A stretch of DNA of 64,000 bases from Pseudaeromonas sharmana (GCF_042649925.1 NZ_JBHSAF010000001.1:124001-188000), one strand, 5' to 3'; shown: positions 25,061-34,064, numbered from the stretch's first letter. Numbers and translations: made by a program. The notes: generated by a model not told the origin, from the letters alone.

Positions 25061-25703
25061 TCATGCCCCTTTTTTGCTATCCCAATAATGCAGCTTCGAT
25101 GGATCTAGAGGTATATTAATCCCTTGTTTAGTGCAGGAAAGGTGAAAGGCATAAATATATTTATACAATGCTCGGCACATGGCTGGGTTGATATATATGA
25201 CAACTTTATTTTTTGCTGTGCCACAGTGATCTTTCGATGATGCATCTATTCTATTTAGACATCCATTTATCCTACGCCATAAAGAGTATATCTTATGATT
25301 TTTTTCATTAATCTGATATGTGAGATTGCAAGGTATATTGTCTATTTCATTCAATTCCTTGTCCTTAAATAATTTCTCTAGAAAATATTTCGTGTCAAGT
25401 TCATCGATTTTTATGGTCAAAGCATTAGTGAGTTCAAGTAGGTATTCTGTAAGTAAGCCTTCTTGTTGTTGCATCAGCGCTTGATTGTTATGTTGCTGCA
25501 TTAGATATATTTGTACACAAAGCACTAACAAAGTCAGGAATGTTAATGTCGGTGCATATATGCCGCCGATATAACCACCTAATTTCTGACCAAGAAGTCG
25601 TGGTATCCCATAATCCGAATCCAAATTTATAGATGTAGAGCCCTATTGGAGTTAGTAAGATCGTGGCTGTTAATAGAAAAATTAACTTAAGTTTGGTGTT
25701 CAT
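25061..25703 (-). pseudogene. Two-TM abortive-infection-like protein, frameshifted
   Basis: The gene starts at 25703 (GGGAAAGC before ATG) with a membrane segment IFLLTATILLTPIGLYIYKF. Near 25600-25640 the reading shifts into another frame, which continues YIGGIYAPTLTFLTLLVLC as a second membrane segment and runs to 25061 as a ~150-residue soluble tail. The order TM, short loop, GG..(N/A)P..(S/T)FL TM, Q-rich helix recalls the putative AbiC-type phage abortive-infection family; that assignment is from pattern only. The shift lies in a GGATTC-GGATTA repeat; a TTG at 25624 could restart translation of the second part. AT-rich like its neighbour. Mutation, sequencing error or recoding cannot be told apart here. 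Confidence 0.5.
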
Positions 25704-26378
25704 GCTTTCCCAAGGGAACTAAAAATTATGTTAAGCGGAATTATTCTATTATTCGCAAAATAATATTTCCGCGTTTTGTTGAGGTAGTTTGTTAAAAAAT
25801 TCCCTCTCATCAATTCCTAGGATTATTTCCAGAGGACCAACCTGAATGATCGGAGGAGGGTTGCCACGCTATCCAAGCGCAAGCCTCAGTCGAGAGCGAT
25901 CAGGGTCCTCCTCCAGCGATTGAATGGGCGAGCGCCAAGGCTACCGCCCCTGGCTTACGGCTGCCACAGTGCCTGGAACATCGCGGGGGCTGTCAATCTC
26001 GGCAATAACCTTGAGTTATTTGAGTCTTTAAACTACCGCACTTTGCACGGTGGGGAAAATGGATTCAGATGGGTGGAGTCACATTTTGTTCGCTGCTCAC
26101 GGTTTTCGGCAGCAACCGAGTGTTGGCACTGATCAGAGCTTTGCTTTTAACCATGAAGCCATCACACAAAACACGAAGTCGTCTGTCGGGCTGAGGGGGG
26201 CTCCCGGCCGGTGGAGAGAATCCCGGAGCTCAGGGCCTTCCCGTCAGTCGACTTACGCCCAGACCGGCGTTGCGGCACGGCACCGCGTTCGTTTTTCCCG
26301 CTGTGTGTCCGAGGTTTGACGCTGTGGCCTGTTCGTCGCTAGTGTTGAAGAAATCACTTAGCCTCAGGATCGCTTTCC
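25704..26378. other. Gene-free stretch between island and next gene
   Basis: AT-rich up to ~25820 (likely promoter of the island genes, reading leftward), then GC-rich. It contains an inverted repeat GGAGGAGG (25855-25862) / CCTCCTCC and the right-hand copy of the flanking repeat (26199-26257). No reading frame here has a convincing start or family likeness. Confidence 0.5.
26199..26257 (-). repeat. Right inverted repeat flanking AT-rich island
   Basis: Reverse-complement partner of 23382-23440, with 37 of 39 matches in the core. The two copies enclose 2.76 kb containing both AT-rich genes. Confidence 0.75.
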
Positions 26379-27128
26379 ATGGCTTCACTGTTCCCGTTAC
26401 GCCATCTGCTGCTGACGCTGCTGCTGGCGGCAAGTCTGGTCTGCGCCGAAACCATTGAGGTCTATGCCCTGGAGGCGATGCCGTATTGCGGGAGCGAGCA
26501 GGGGCGGGCCAGCGGATTGGCCGTCGAGATCCTGCAGGCGGCCAGCCGTTATGGTGCTCCCAGCTTTCACTTTCGCTTCGACGTGCCCTGGCTGCGCGCC
26601 CAGGAGTTGATCCAGCGCCCGGGCAACGCGTTGTCGGCCATCATCCCGTTCTCTCGTACCGCGGCGCGGGAGCCGCAGTTTCGCTGGTTAGCCGAGCTGT
26701 TTTTAACCCAGTCGCGCTTCTACTCCTACCAGCGGCCGGCGCCGATCGCCTCGCTGGCGGCGGCCAAAGCGGTAAAGATTGGCCTGGTGCGCGGTCATGC
26801 GCTGGTGAATGTGTTGCAAAGTGCCGGCGTCATGCAGCTGGATCAGGGCGCCACGGATGCCGGCAACAATGTGCGCAAGCTCTACTACCAACGCTTCGAT
26901 ACCATCGCCGATTCGGATCTGATCGTGCGCTATCACTGGAACAAGCTGGGCTATCCTGCCAACGCCCTGCTCGAAGGGGCGCCCATCGGCCCGCCGACCC
27001 GGGTCTATCTGGCCACCGGCTTGCACTTCCCCGAGCCCGTTGCGCAACGCATCCAGCAGGCCATGGCCCGGCTGCAGGCCAGCGGCGAGCTGGAGCAGAT
27101 TCTGGCGCGCTGGCATGACCCTGAGTAG
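26379..27128 (+). CDS. Periplasmic substrate-binding protein (SBP_bac_3-like)
   Basis: A 249-aa exported protein with signal peptide cleaved after VCA (residue 23) and the start of a family-3 solute-binding domain (TIEVYALEAMPYC, then GLAVEILQAASRYG). It lacks neighbouring ABC permease or ATPase genes. Orphan members like this are common in Aeromonas, Vibrio and Pseudomonas, and their ligands are mostly unknown; amino-acid-like ligands are typical of the fold. Single gene, GC-rich like the chromosome. Confidence 0.8.
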   Translation: MASLFPLRHLLLTLLLAASLVCAETIEVYALEAMPYCGSEQGRASGLAVEILQAASRYGAPSFHFRFDVPWLRAQELIQRPGNALSAIIPFSRTAAREPQFRWLAELFLTQSRFYSYQRPAPIASLAAAKAVKIGLVRGHALVNVLQSAGVMQLDQGATDAGNNVRKLYYQRFDTIADSDLIVRYHWNKLGYPANALLEGAPIGPPTRVYLATGLHFPEPVAQRIQQAMARLQASGELEQILARWHDPE

Positions 27129-27574
27129 CACACGCCTGCCAATAGCGTCAGTGCCATGCCGCCAGCTCAGGTGGCGCTGGGGCGTCATCGACAGCGCTGA
27201 CCGGGTCGCACGGTTTTTTTGCCGCCCGTTCAGCGGGGGATCTGTGCCGCTAGGCTGGATGACGTGGCTTCCGCTTGCCCGCGCCGGCCTGAGGGCGGCG
27301 GCGCACCCGGCTTGGTCGTGGCAAACGGGTGGCAATTTGTTGCCGCCGCAGCGCGCAGCGTTGCCGATTTTCTGACGCCGGTGCACAAAGGGTGTTAAAT
27401 GGGACTTGTGCGCTTACAAAACTTCACGTCACTTAACGACACTTTTCGCATGGTGTTGATAAATAAGGTAATTTTTGGCTGACAATTTGCTGGTACTGGA
27501 GGCCCGCCCGTTCGGGGGAATGGCAACCGTCAAGGCGATGCCACCCGAGATTTATTATCAGCAAGGAGAACACC
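27129..27574 (+). other. Intergenic region before Ser-rich gene
   Basis: 446 bases with no credible gene. The last 180 are AT-richer (GTTGATAAATAAGGTAATTT around 27455) and probably hold the promoter of the Ser-rich gene; AAGGAG sits 8 nt before that gene's ATG. Confidence 0.4.
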
Positions 27575-28177
27575 ATGTCGATCAGCGTTGATAGCAGCAG
27601 CTACGCCACGTACCTGCAGCAGCTACAAAGTTCCAGCAAGAGCAGCAGTTCCCAGGTGCAGAGCGGCACCGACAGCCGGCCGCCTCCGCCACCGGCCGAT
27701 GGCGAGAACCCCATGATGCAGGATCTCACCAGTGCCCTGTCGGAACTGGGGATCGATGTCAGCAGCCTCACCGGCAGCAGTGAGGAGAGCGACGACAGCA
27801 GCGAGGAGAGCACCACCTCGACCTCCAGCACCGATGCCGACAGCGCGTTGCAGGCCTTCATGCAGTCGTTGATGGATACGCTGCATGAACAGAGCAGCAG
27901 CACCAGCTCGCAGAGCGAAAGCGGGTCGGATGGCAGTTACGGGCAAAGCAACCCGATGCAGCAGGACATGCAGACGCTGCTGTCCAAGCTGAGCTCCGGC
28001 TCGTCCGACAGCGAAGACAGCTCGGTGTCGGCACTGCAGAGCAAGTTCGATGATCTGTTGAGCTCGTTGGGCGCCTCCGATAGCAGCGCCAGCCTCAGCG
28101 ACTTCCTGAGCAGCTTCTCCAGCAAGATACCGTCGGAGGCGCCAGGCAAGGGCAGCCTGATCAATACCACGGCGTAA
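27575..28177 (+). CDS. Ser-rich low-complexity protein of unknown function
   Basis: A 200-aa protein in which about a third of residues are serine, mixed with Asp/Glu and Gln, plus a proline run (RPPPPPADG, residues ~34-42). Two related segments, each PMMQDLTSALSEL/PMQQDMQTLLSKL followed by an acidic Ser tract, suggest an internal duplication. No signal peptide or membrane segment. AAGGAG precedes the ATG. It is isolated and followed by a 26-bp palindrome. I do not recognise a family; secretion by a non-Sec route or a disordered scaffold would be guesses. Confidence 0.7.
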   Translation: MSISVDSSSYATYLQQLQSSSKSSSSQVQSGTDSRPPPPPADGENPMMQDLTSALSELGIDVSSLTGSSEESDDSSEESTTSTSSTDADSALQAFMQSLMDTLHEQSSSTSSQSESGSDGSYGQSNPMQQDMQTLLSKLSSGSSDSEDSSVSALQSKFDDLLSSLGASDSSASLSDFLSSFSSKIPSEAPGKGSLINTTA

Positions 28178-28185
28178 AGCAAGAC

Positions 28186-28211
28186 AGAGGGCAGCCCATG
28201 GGCTGCCCTCT
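28186..28211. terminator. Palindrome between convergent genes
   Basis: A perfect 26-bp palindrome (AGAGGGCAGCCCA and its complement) between the Ser-rich gene and the protease. T/A tails are poor, but the position between convergent genes suggests a shared terminator. Confidence 0.6.
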
Positions 28212-28266
28212 ACATTGACATTATTTACGTTGCACTATTGCTGCTGCGCCTGGCTCGCGCTGCGGC

Positions 28267-29454
28267 TCAGCGGCGGCGACGCCAGCCCAGCAAACCCAAT
28301 CCAGCCAGTGCCAGCCAGCCCGCGCTGCCACCGCCGTCACCATCCGACATGTCATCTTCGACCTGCACATGAACGGTCTCGGCGTCCAGCTGCATGCTGC
28401 CCTGCACTGTGCTGTCTCCGGCAGTGGCGGTGAAGGTGATGCTGCGGCTGACGGTGCCGAGGCTGCTGCCGGTGTAGCTGGCAATCAGAGTACAGCTGGC
28501 GCCGGGGGCCAGGCTCTGGCCGCTGCACTGATCGTCCAGAGTGACATCCGCGGCGACATTGCTGATGCTCCAGGTGACGTCATCCAGATTGCGGATCACA
28601 AAGCTGGCCTGGCTGGTGCTGCCACTGGTCAGCAGAATGTGCTGGTAATTGCCATAGTTGAGGCCTTGCAGCTTATCGTTGATCCAGTCGCTGTAATCGG
28701 CGACGGCGGTGAAGCCGCCGAGCGTGCTGTCATCGCCGCACAACAGGGTCGTGAAATCGCTGGTGCCGAGTACCATGCTGCTGATGCCGTACTGGGTATT
28801 GCCGATCAGCAGCGGACCACCGCTGTCGCCAAAGCAGATCCCTTCACCGTTGAAGCCACCGGCAAACAGGTGGTTCGGCAAATAGCTGCTATAGGCCTTG
28901 CCCTGATAGGGCAGGGTGACCTGTTGCAGCTGTTCCGGATACAGGGTGCCGGCACCGTTGGTCGCTCCCCAACCGATGGCCGTCACGTCCTGATAGGTGG
29001 TCAGGCTCTCCTGCTGGGCGCTGGTGGCGCGGGTGACCGGGTCTGCACTCTGGCTGGCGGCAAGGTGCAGCAGGGCAATGTCATCCTGGAAGTCGGTGAG
29101 ATCCGACGTGGTGCCGTCGATGATCCCGCCCCAACCGGGGTGGATGATGATCTGATCGATGGCCACCTCACTCTTTTCATCCACGGCGCTGGAGCTGCGG
29201 CCGATCAGCAGGGTGCGCTCGGCGGTGCCGGCACCGTCAACACAGTGCGCGGCGGTCATCATCCACTCCGGACTGATCAGCGTGGCGCCACAGATGTGGC
29301 CGTAGGTGACGCCGGTAAGGCTGTTGCGGGCCTGCAGCGAGGCCATCCAGCTCGGCGCTGTGCTGACTTCATCTCCCCCGACGATTCTGGGGCTGGCGGC
29401 GTGGGCCGAGCCACAGGCCAGCAGCATGGCGAGCACTATTTTGTTCTTGTTCAT
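28267..29454 (-). CDS. Trypsin-like serine protease with GlyGly-CTERM
   Basis: A secreted 395-aa S1 protease. Signal peptide to ~A20, a short propeptide, and the activation site R23|IVGG. Catalytic triad H70 (TAAHC), D125 (DDIALL) and S211 (GDSGGP). Residues ~290-370 form a beta-rich domain of unknown role. The C-terminus is a Gly-rich motif, a hydrophobic segment and RRRR, i.e. a GlyGly-CTERM sorting signal normally cleaved by rhombosortase with type II secretion to the cell surface. Rhombosortase is not in the window. Related Vibrio and Aeromonas proteases of this type are surface-processed. Confidence 0.93.
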   Translation of the reverse strand: MNKNKIVLAMLLACGSAHAASPRIVGGDEVSTAPSWMASLQARNSLTGVTYGHICGATLISPEWMMTAAHCVDGAGTAERTLLIGRSSSAVDEKSEVAIDQIIIHPGWGGIIDGTTSDLTDFQDDIALLHLAASQSADPVTRATSAQQESLTTYQDVTAIGWGATNGAGTLYPEQLQQVTLPYQGKAYSSYLPNHLFAGGFNGEGICFGDSGGPLLIGNTQYGISSMVLGTSDFTTLLCGDDSTLGGFTAVADYSDWINDKLQGLNYGNYQHILLTSGSTSQASFVIRNLDDVTWSISNVAADVTLDDQCSGQSLAPGASCTLIASYTGSSLGTVSRSITFTATAGDSTVQGSMQLDAETVHVQVEDDMSDGDGGGSAGWLALAGLGLLGWRRRR

Positions 29455-29619
29455 CCCGTTTCTTATCCTTGAATGGTGTTATGTGTCGGCGCAGATTCTA
29501 TCGAACCCGATGGCAAGGGTGTGAGACGCAGGCCAACTTTTATGGGTGTCAGCGCCGACTTGCACTCTGGCACGGATTGCGGCAGCGTAGCTCTGGAATC
29601 ATGACAAGGTGAGGTGATT

Positions 29620-29760
29620 ATGAGCAAGATGCGGTATGTCATCTGCGTACTGGCGCTGGGGTTGATGGCCTGCAACACCATCAACGGCATTGGCAAGGAC
29701 ATCGCCAAAGGGGGCGAGAAGGTGCAGCAGGCCGCGACCTCGGTGCAGAAGAAGATCTGA
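29620..29760 (+). CDS. Entericidin A/B family lipoprotein
   Basis: A 46-aa lipoprotein: short hydrophobic signal, lipobox LMAC (C18), then CNTINGIGKDIAKGGEKVQ, which closely follows the entericidin pattern CNTxxGxGxDIxxGG. Entericidins are small envelope lipoproteins tied to stationary-phase lysis control in E. coli; here it stands alone, not as an A/B pair. A GAGGTG ribosome site precedes the ATG. The gene is convergent with the diguanylate cyclase. Confidence 0.9.
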   Translation: MSKMRYVICVLALGLMACNTINGIGKDIAKGGEKVQQAATSVQKKI

Positions 29761-29769
29761 TTCGACGCC

Positions 29770-32175
29770 TCATTCTCCCGCCAGGCAGCTGCGGTTCTTG
29801 CCGCTGTGCTTGGCCCGGTACATGGCGTCATCGGCCGCGGCCAGCAATTGTTCCGCATCCCGGTCCATCCCCGGGAAGTGCAGCGCTATGCCGATGCTCG
29901 ATGAGAGCACCACCTGCGCCGCGTCCAGACAAAACGGTTGCTGCATGGCGATCAGGATCTTGTCGGCGATGCGCCGGGCGTCGCCTGGCGCGTCATTCAG
30001 ATTTTCCAGCAACAGCGTGAACTCGTCGCCGGCGAGGCGGAACAGTTGGTCCGTCTCGCGGATCTGGGCGCGGATGCGGCTGGCAAATTGGCGCAACACC
30101 TCGTCGCCGGCATCGTGCCCCCAGGTGTCATTCACCGCCTTGAAGCCATCGAGATCCATGAACAGCAGTGCCAGCGGGTGGCCGGTACGATCGGCGCGCG
30201 CCAGGGCAGCCGGCAGCTGCTCCTCCATGGCCCGACGATTTGGCAGCCCGGTCAGGGTATCGGCGAACGCCTGCTGTTGCAGATCCAGCTCCAGTTGCTT
30301 GCGCGTCGTGATGTCCTGGGTCAGCACGAACAGCCCCTTGATCGTACCGTCGTCGCCGTGCTCCGGCAGCATGATGGTATGCAGGTGACGCAGCTGGCCA
30401 TGCAGCCATTGCGTGCGCTCGAAGCGGCGTGTTTCCCCCTGCAGGGCCGCCTCGGCCTGGGTGCGCATCAGCGGGTAGACCTCTGGCGCCAGCAAGGAGG
30501 CCATCGACGCGCCTATCGCCTGGGACGGCTCGATGCCGTACCAGTGGCGTAGCGTGGCGTTGACAAACTGGAAGCGCAGATCCCGGTCTATGTAGGCGAT
30601 CAGGGCCGGCATGTTGTCGGTGATGGTTTGCAGTTGATGGCGGCTGGCCTGCAGCGCCTGCTGTGCCGCCTTGCGTTCGCGAATGTCGTCCAGGATCAGG
30701 TTGAGGCGAAAATGAGTGCCGGCCTGGCTGGACCAGACTACCAGTTGCGCCGGAATGGTTTCGCCCTGCGCCGAGGTGAGCTGCACCTCCCGTTGCTGCG
30801 AGACGCGTGATGGCTGCGGGTCTTTGAGCTGCACCAGCCACTGCCGCAGCCAGAGATTGACCTCGGCAGAGAGCATGGACTCGGGTAACCGTTGCCCCTG
30901 GCGCTGCTCGGCCGACCAGCCGAGCCACTGTTCCGCCATGCGGTTCCAACTGATGACCAGCCCTTGTGGGTCGAGGCTGATAAAGGCGTGTGTGGCGTGC
31001 TGCAGCACATTGGTCAGCTCTGCGGTACGCTCGCCAACCTGCAGCTCCAGCGTCTGGTTCAGGCTGACCAGCGCCAGTCGCTGTTCGCGTTCAAAGGTTT
31101 GCAATTCGGCCAGCACCCGTGACAGCAGCCAGGCCTCGTAGTAACCGCTGACCTCGGGCACGCTCTGCTGGGCAGGATCTTCGAGCGAGGCTTGCAGCGT
31201 CTCCAGCGGCCGGGCCAGATGCCGCGACAGGCGGTAGGCCAGTCCGCTGAGCACTATCAGCGCCAGCAAGGCGGTGATGACGAGTTTGTCCTCCAGCAAT
31301 TGCCACTCGCGCAGACCGTTCTTTTCACTTTCCCGCATCACCAGCTGCCAGTCGGGGATGATCAGGTTGGTCGCCGACATCATCGGTACCATCAGGCTGA
31401 ACCAGCGCTGTCCATGGTGCCAGGCCACCGGCTTGGCCTCGGCGTCCGCCTGCCTGATGGCGGCCACCAGTTCCGGCGTCAGCTGCCGGCTGTCATGCTG
31501 CGGCAACGAAAACAGGATCCGATACTCAGGGTCGAGCAGCAGCATCTCGCTCCGCGGCCAATTGGCACGCTGCATCAACATGTTCGGCAGGAACTGAATC
31601 AGCAATTCCCAATCCAGAGCGGCGACGAACCAGCGGGAGTCCAGTAGCGGCGAGGGGATGAAGAGCAGCAGTTCAGCGCGTTGCTGGCGCGGCCCGGGCA
31701 GCGGTCCGAACAGGCTGGGGAAGGGGCCTCTCACCTCTGCTTGCTGCTGTTGTCGCGGCAGGCGCGGCAGCGTTTTGCCGAGCAGTGCCGGATTGGAGGC
31801 TTGCAGGATCTTGCCTTCCGGACTGACCAGTGCCAGCCAGAGAAACTGCGGGTTATTGTGCTGCAACTGGGCGAAATGGCGTTGTTCGTTCACGTGGCTG
31901 GCGCCGGGCTGGTTGCGCTCGAGCAGGGTCCAGTTGATCAAGGCGCGCACCGCACTGCTGTGGAACCACAGCCGCTGGACCAGTTCATCGGCGATGTCGT
32001 CACCCTCCTGGCGCAGCTGGGCGAGCACATGTTGCCGCGCCTTGTGCTCGCTGTAGCTGCCGATCATGGTCAGACAGATGATCAGCGGCAGCAGGGCGCT
32101 GAGCAGGGTGCCCAGCAAGATCCAGACAGAGAGGCGCTGACGGGACAGCAGTGGTGGACGCGTGTCGGTATGCAT
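29770..32175 (-). CDS. Diguanylate cyclase with sensor and two PAS domains
   Basis: An ~801-aa inner-membrane signalling protein. Order: N-terminal TM, large periplasmic sensor region, second TM near residue 300, a linker helix, PAS 1 (NVLQHATHAFISLDPQG), PAS 2 (ITDNMPALIAYIDRD), and a C-terminal GGDEF domain (DTLTGLPNRRAMEEQ). The active-site signature reads AGDEF rather than GGDEF (near residue 715); some AGDEF enzymes are active, so c-di-GMP synthesis remains likely. The ATG at 32175 has AGGA upstream; an in-frame ATG at 32211 lacks a ribosome site. No EAL domain. Confidence 0.88.
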   Translation of the reverse strand: MHTDTRPPLLSRQRLSVWILLGTLLSALLPLIICLTMIGSYSEHKARQHVLAQLRQEGDDIADELVQRLWFHSSAVRALINWTLLERNQPGASHVNEQRHFAQLQHNNPQFLWLALVSPEGKILQASNPALLGKTLPRLPRQQQQAEVRGPFPSLFGPLPGPRQQRAELLLFIPSPLLDSRWFVAALDWELLIQFLPNMLMQRANWPRSEMLLLDPEYRILFSLPQHDSRQLTPELVAAIRQADAEAKPVAWHHGQRWFSLMVPMMSATNLIIPDWQLVMRESEKNGLREWQLLEDKLVITALLALIVLSGLAYRLSRHLARPLETLQASLEDPAQQSVPEVSGYYEAWLLSRVLAELQTFEREQRLALVSLNQTLELQVGERTAELTNVLQHATHAFISLDPQGLVISWNRMAEQWLGWSAEQRQGQRLPESMLSAEVNLWLRQWLVQLKDPQPSRVSQQREVQLTSAQGETIPAQLVVWSSQAGTHFRLNLILDDIRERKAAQQALQASRHQLQTITDNMPALIAYIDRDLRFQFVNATLRHWYGIEPSQAIGASMASLLAPEVYPLMRTQAEAALQGETRRFERTQWLHGQLRHLHTIMLPEHGDDGTIKGLFVLTQDITTRKQLELDLQQQAFADTLTGLPNRRAMEEQLPAALARADRTGHPLALLFMDLDGFKAVNDTWGHDAGDEVLRQFASRIRAQIRETDQLFRLAGDEFTLLLENLNDAPGDARRIADKILIAMQQPFCLDAAQVVLSSSIGIALHFPGMDRDAEQLLAAADDAMYRAKHSGKNRSCLAGE

Positions 32176-32299
32176 CGTATTTCCTGAAGCCTTTTGCAAA
32201 GAATATGGCATCTGCGGGTTTTTTCTTGGAACTGTGCCCCGGCTGTGATCAGCCGCATATTCTCGAGCCCCACACGCTCACGCTGCCGGAGGGGCTTGG

Positions 32300-33124
32300 C
32301 TAGTCGACGTACTTTTCCAGCAGCGCCTGCAGGCGGGCGCGGGTCTCGGCATCAGGTTCGCCATCAAAACGACTGGGGCGAAAATGCAGCTGGAATGCCT
32401 GCACCACCTGCCGGGTCGTGTCGTCGAGCACGCCACTGGCGGGTACGGCATAACCATAACGCGCCAGGTCGTGCTGTAACGCCGTGATATCCAGCTCCGG
32501 CAGGCCCTGTTGCAGCAACGCCCGGACCCGATTCTCCTCTGGCCAGGCCCCGAGCCGGTAGCGCTGGTACAGGTAGTGCCACGGGAAGGCCGGCCCCGGG
32601 TCCACCTTGCGCCCCGGAGCAATATCGCTGTGACCGAGCAGGTTTTGCGGTGGAATATGGTACCGGTCGCTCAGTTGTTGCAGCAGGCTGGCCAGGGCGT
32701 GGAGTTGCGACTGCGGAAACGGCGGCCAGTAGCGCGTCATCAGCGGGCCTCGGGCGTCGGCCGGCTGGTAGCCGGAGTTGACCACCTCGATGCCGAGGCT
32801 GCGATCGTTCATCGCCGTCTGGTGGTGCCAACTGCTGCGCCCGGCATGCCAGGCGCGTTGTGACTCGGGCAGCAGGGCATATAGCGTCGGCTTGCCGTCC
32901 GGCCCCGGCGTCGACAACAGGTAATGCGCGCTGACGCCGCTCCCCGCCGTGGTCAGCAGTTGCAGTGCCCTGGCATCGTCCGCCTGGGTGTAGTGCACGA
33001 TCAGGTAGCGGATCCGTGAATCCTGATTGGGCGACGTGTAGATGCGGGAGAGGTGATACGGCGTCTGCTGGCAGCCCATCAGCCCGAGCAGCAGCGTCAG
33101 CGGAAGCAGGAGAAGAAATCGCAT
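32300..33124 (-). CDS. N-acetylmuramoyl-L-alanine amidase, AmiD-like lipoprotein
   Basis: A 274-aa zinc amidase that cleaves the amide link between MurNAc and L-Ala in peptidoglycan fragments. Lipobox LMGC near residue 18, amidase_2 domain with YLIVHYT and GHSDIAPGRKVDPG (zinc histidines and catalytic Lys region), then a C-terminal peptidoglycan-binding repeat. This order matches E. coli AmiD. Start at 33124 is chosen for the signal peptide; an extra 10 residues upstream would spoil it. Confidence 0.9.
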   Translation of the reverse strand: MRFLLLLPLTLLLGLMGCQQTPYHLSRIYTSPNQDSRIRYLIVHYTQADDARALQLLTTAGSGVSAHYLLSTPGPDGKPTLYALLPESQRAWHAGRSSWHHQTAMNDRSLGIEVVNSGYQPADARGPLMTRYWPPFPQSQLHALASLLQQLSDRYHIPPQNLLGHSDIAPGRKVDPGPAFPWHYLYQRYRLGAWPEENRVRALLQQGLPELDITALQHDLARYGYAVPASGVLDDTTRQVVQAFQLHFRPSRFDGEPDAETRARLQALLEKYVD

Positions 33125-33279
33125 GGCTACAGTGGCGTCCCGGCATGGAGGCAATCTGCGAGCAGCCTAGCATGGGCGGCGACAATGCGGAAATTGCCAT
33201 GCTGTGTGTCCGGCCGCACGGTTGCGGTCAACGGTTCCTGTCTACACTGATGACAGGCAGGACGGCGCGGGAGCAGGGT

Positions 33280-33687
33280 ATGCGGGTAGCCGAGATCATG
33301 AAGGTGCGTGTAGCCACCATCGAGATGGATGATGCGCTGGAGACAGTGCGCGAGTTGTTTTCCCAGGCCCCGTTCCATCACCTGCTGGTGGTGGATGAGA
33401 CGGGGCAGCTGGTCGGCATCCTCAGCGACAAGGATCTGTTCAAGGCGCTGAGCCCTTACCTGGACTCCCTGGCCGAGAATCAGCGTGATCGCGACACCCT
33501 GGCGCGGCGGGTGCATCAGGTGATGACGCGGCAACCGGTGACCGTCAATCCGCAGCTGTCGGTGCAGGATGCGGCCCGGCTCATGCTCGAACAGGGGGTC
33601 TCCTGCCTGCCGGTGCTGGAAAATGGCCAGATTAGCGGTATTCTGACCTGGCGAGATCTGCTGCGGGCCTGTGTGGATAACCGCTAG
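33280..33687 (+). CDS. CBS-domain-pair protein
   Basis: A 135-aa stand-alone CBS pair (Bateman module). First CBS: IMKVRVATIEMDDALETVRE to GILSDKDLFKAL; second: VMTRQPVTVNPQLSVQDAAR to GILTWRDLLRA. Such proteins usually bind adenosine nucleotides and regulate partners; no partner is apparent here. ATG at 33280 has GGAGCAGGG before it. Its stop overlaps the convergent DUF2541 gene by 4 nt. Confidence 0.88.
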   Translation: MRVAEIMKVRVATIEMDDALETVRELFSQAPFHHLLVVDETGQLVGILSDKDLFKALSPYLDSLAENQRDRDTLARRVHQVMTRQPVTVNPQLSVQDAARLMLEQGVSCLPVLENGQISGILTWRDLLRACVDNR

Positions 33688-34052
33688 TCGCGGCGGCCGT
33701 AGACTTTGACTTCTGCCACCTTGCGTTTGGCGTAACCTTCGATGCGGATCTTGTTGATGCATTTACGCCGCTCGAGTTTTATCCAGCCGCTGCGCTGATC
33801 CTTGCCCAGGGTGCGATTGACCTTGAGGTTTTTGCTGCTGCCATCCTTGTAGTAGACCCGGATTGCCTCGATGTGGGCTTCTTGCTCTTCAACCTTCAAT
33901 TGCAACTGGTTGGCATAGCGGCACACCAGGGGTTTGACGATGGCTTCGCTTTCGCCAACCGACAGCAGCAGTGTGGAGCCAAAGCGAATTTCATCACTTG
34001 CCAGGGTCAAGGGTGTGAACAGGCAGGCCAGCAGGCCAAAAACAATGCGCAT
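33684..34052 (-). CDS. DUF2541 family exported protein
   Basis: A 122-aa protein with a Sec signal peptide (cleavage after LA S, ~residue 19) and a single small domain: VCRYANQLQLKVEEQEAHIE and KCINKIRIEGYAKR fit the DUF2541/YaaI pattern with its two conserved cysteines, likely a disulfide. Function unknown. The start at 34052 follows GGAG; longer frames run through a hairpin. Confidence 0.75.
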   Translation of the reverse strand: MRIVFGLLACLFTPLTLASDEIRFGSTLLLSVGESEAIVKPLVCRYANQLQLKVEEQEAHIEAIRVYYKDGSSKNLKVNRTLGKDQRSGWIKLERRKCINKIRIEGYAKRKVAEVKVYGRRD

Positions 34053-34064
34053 CTGATTTTCTCC

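Noticed and set aside
32175..32211. Upstream ATG giving a 12-residue longer diguanylate cyclase
   Set aside because: No ribosome site precedes it, while the ATG at 32175 has AGGA at a suitable distance.
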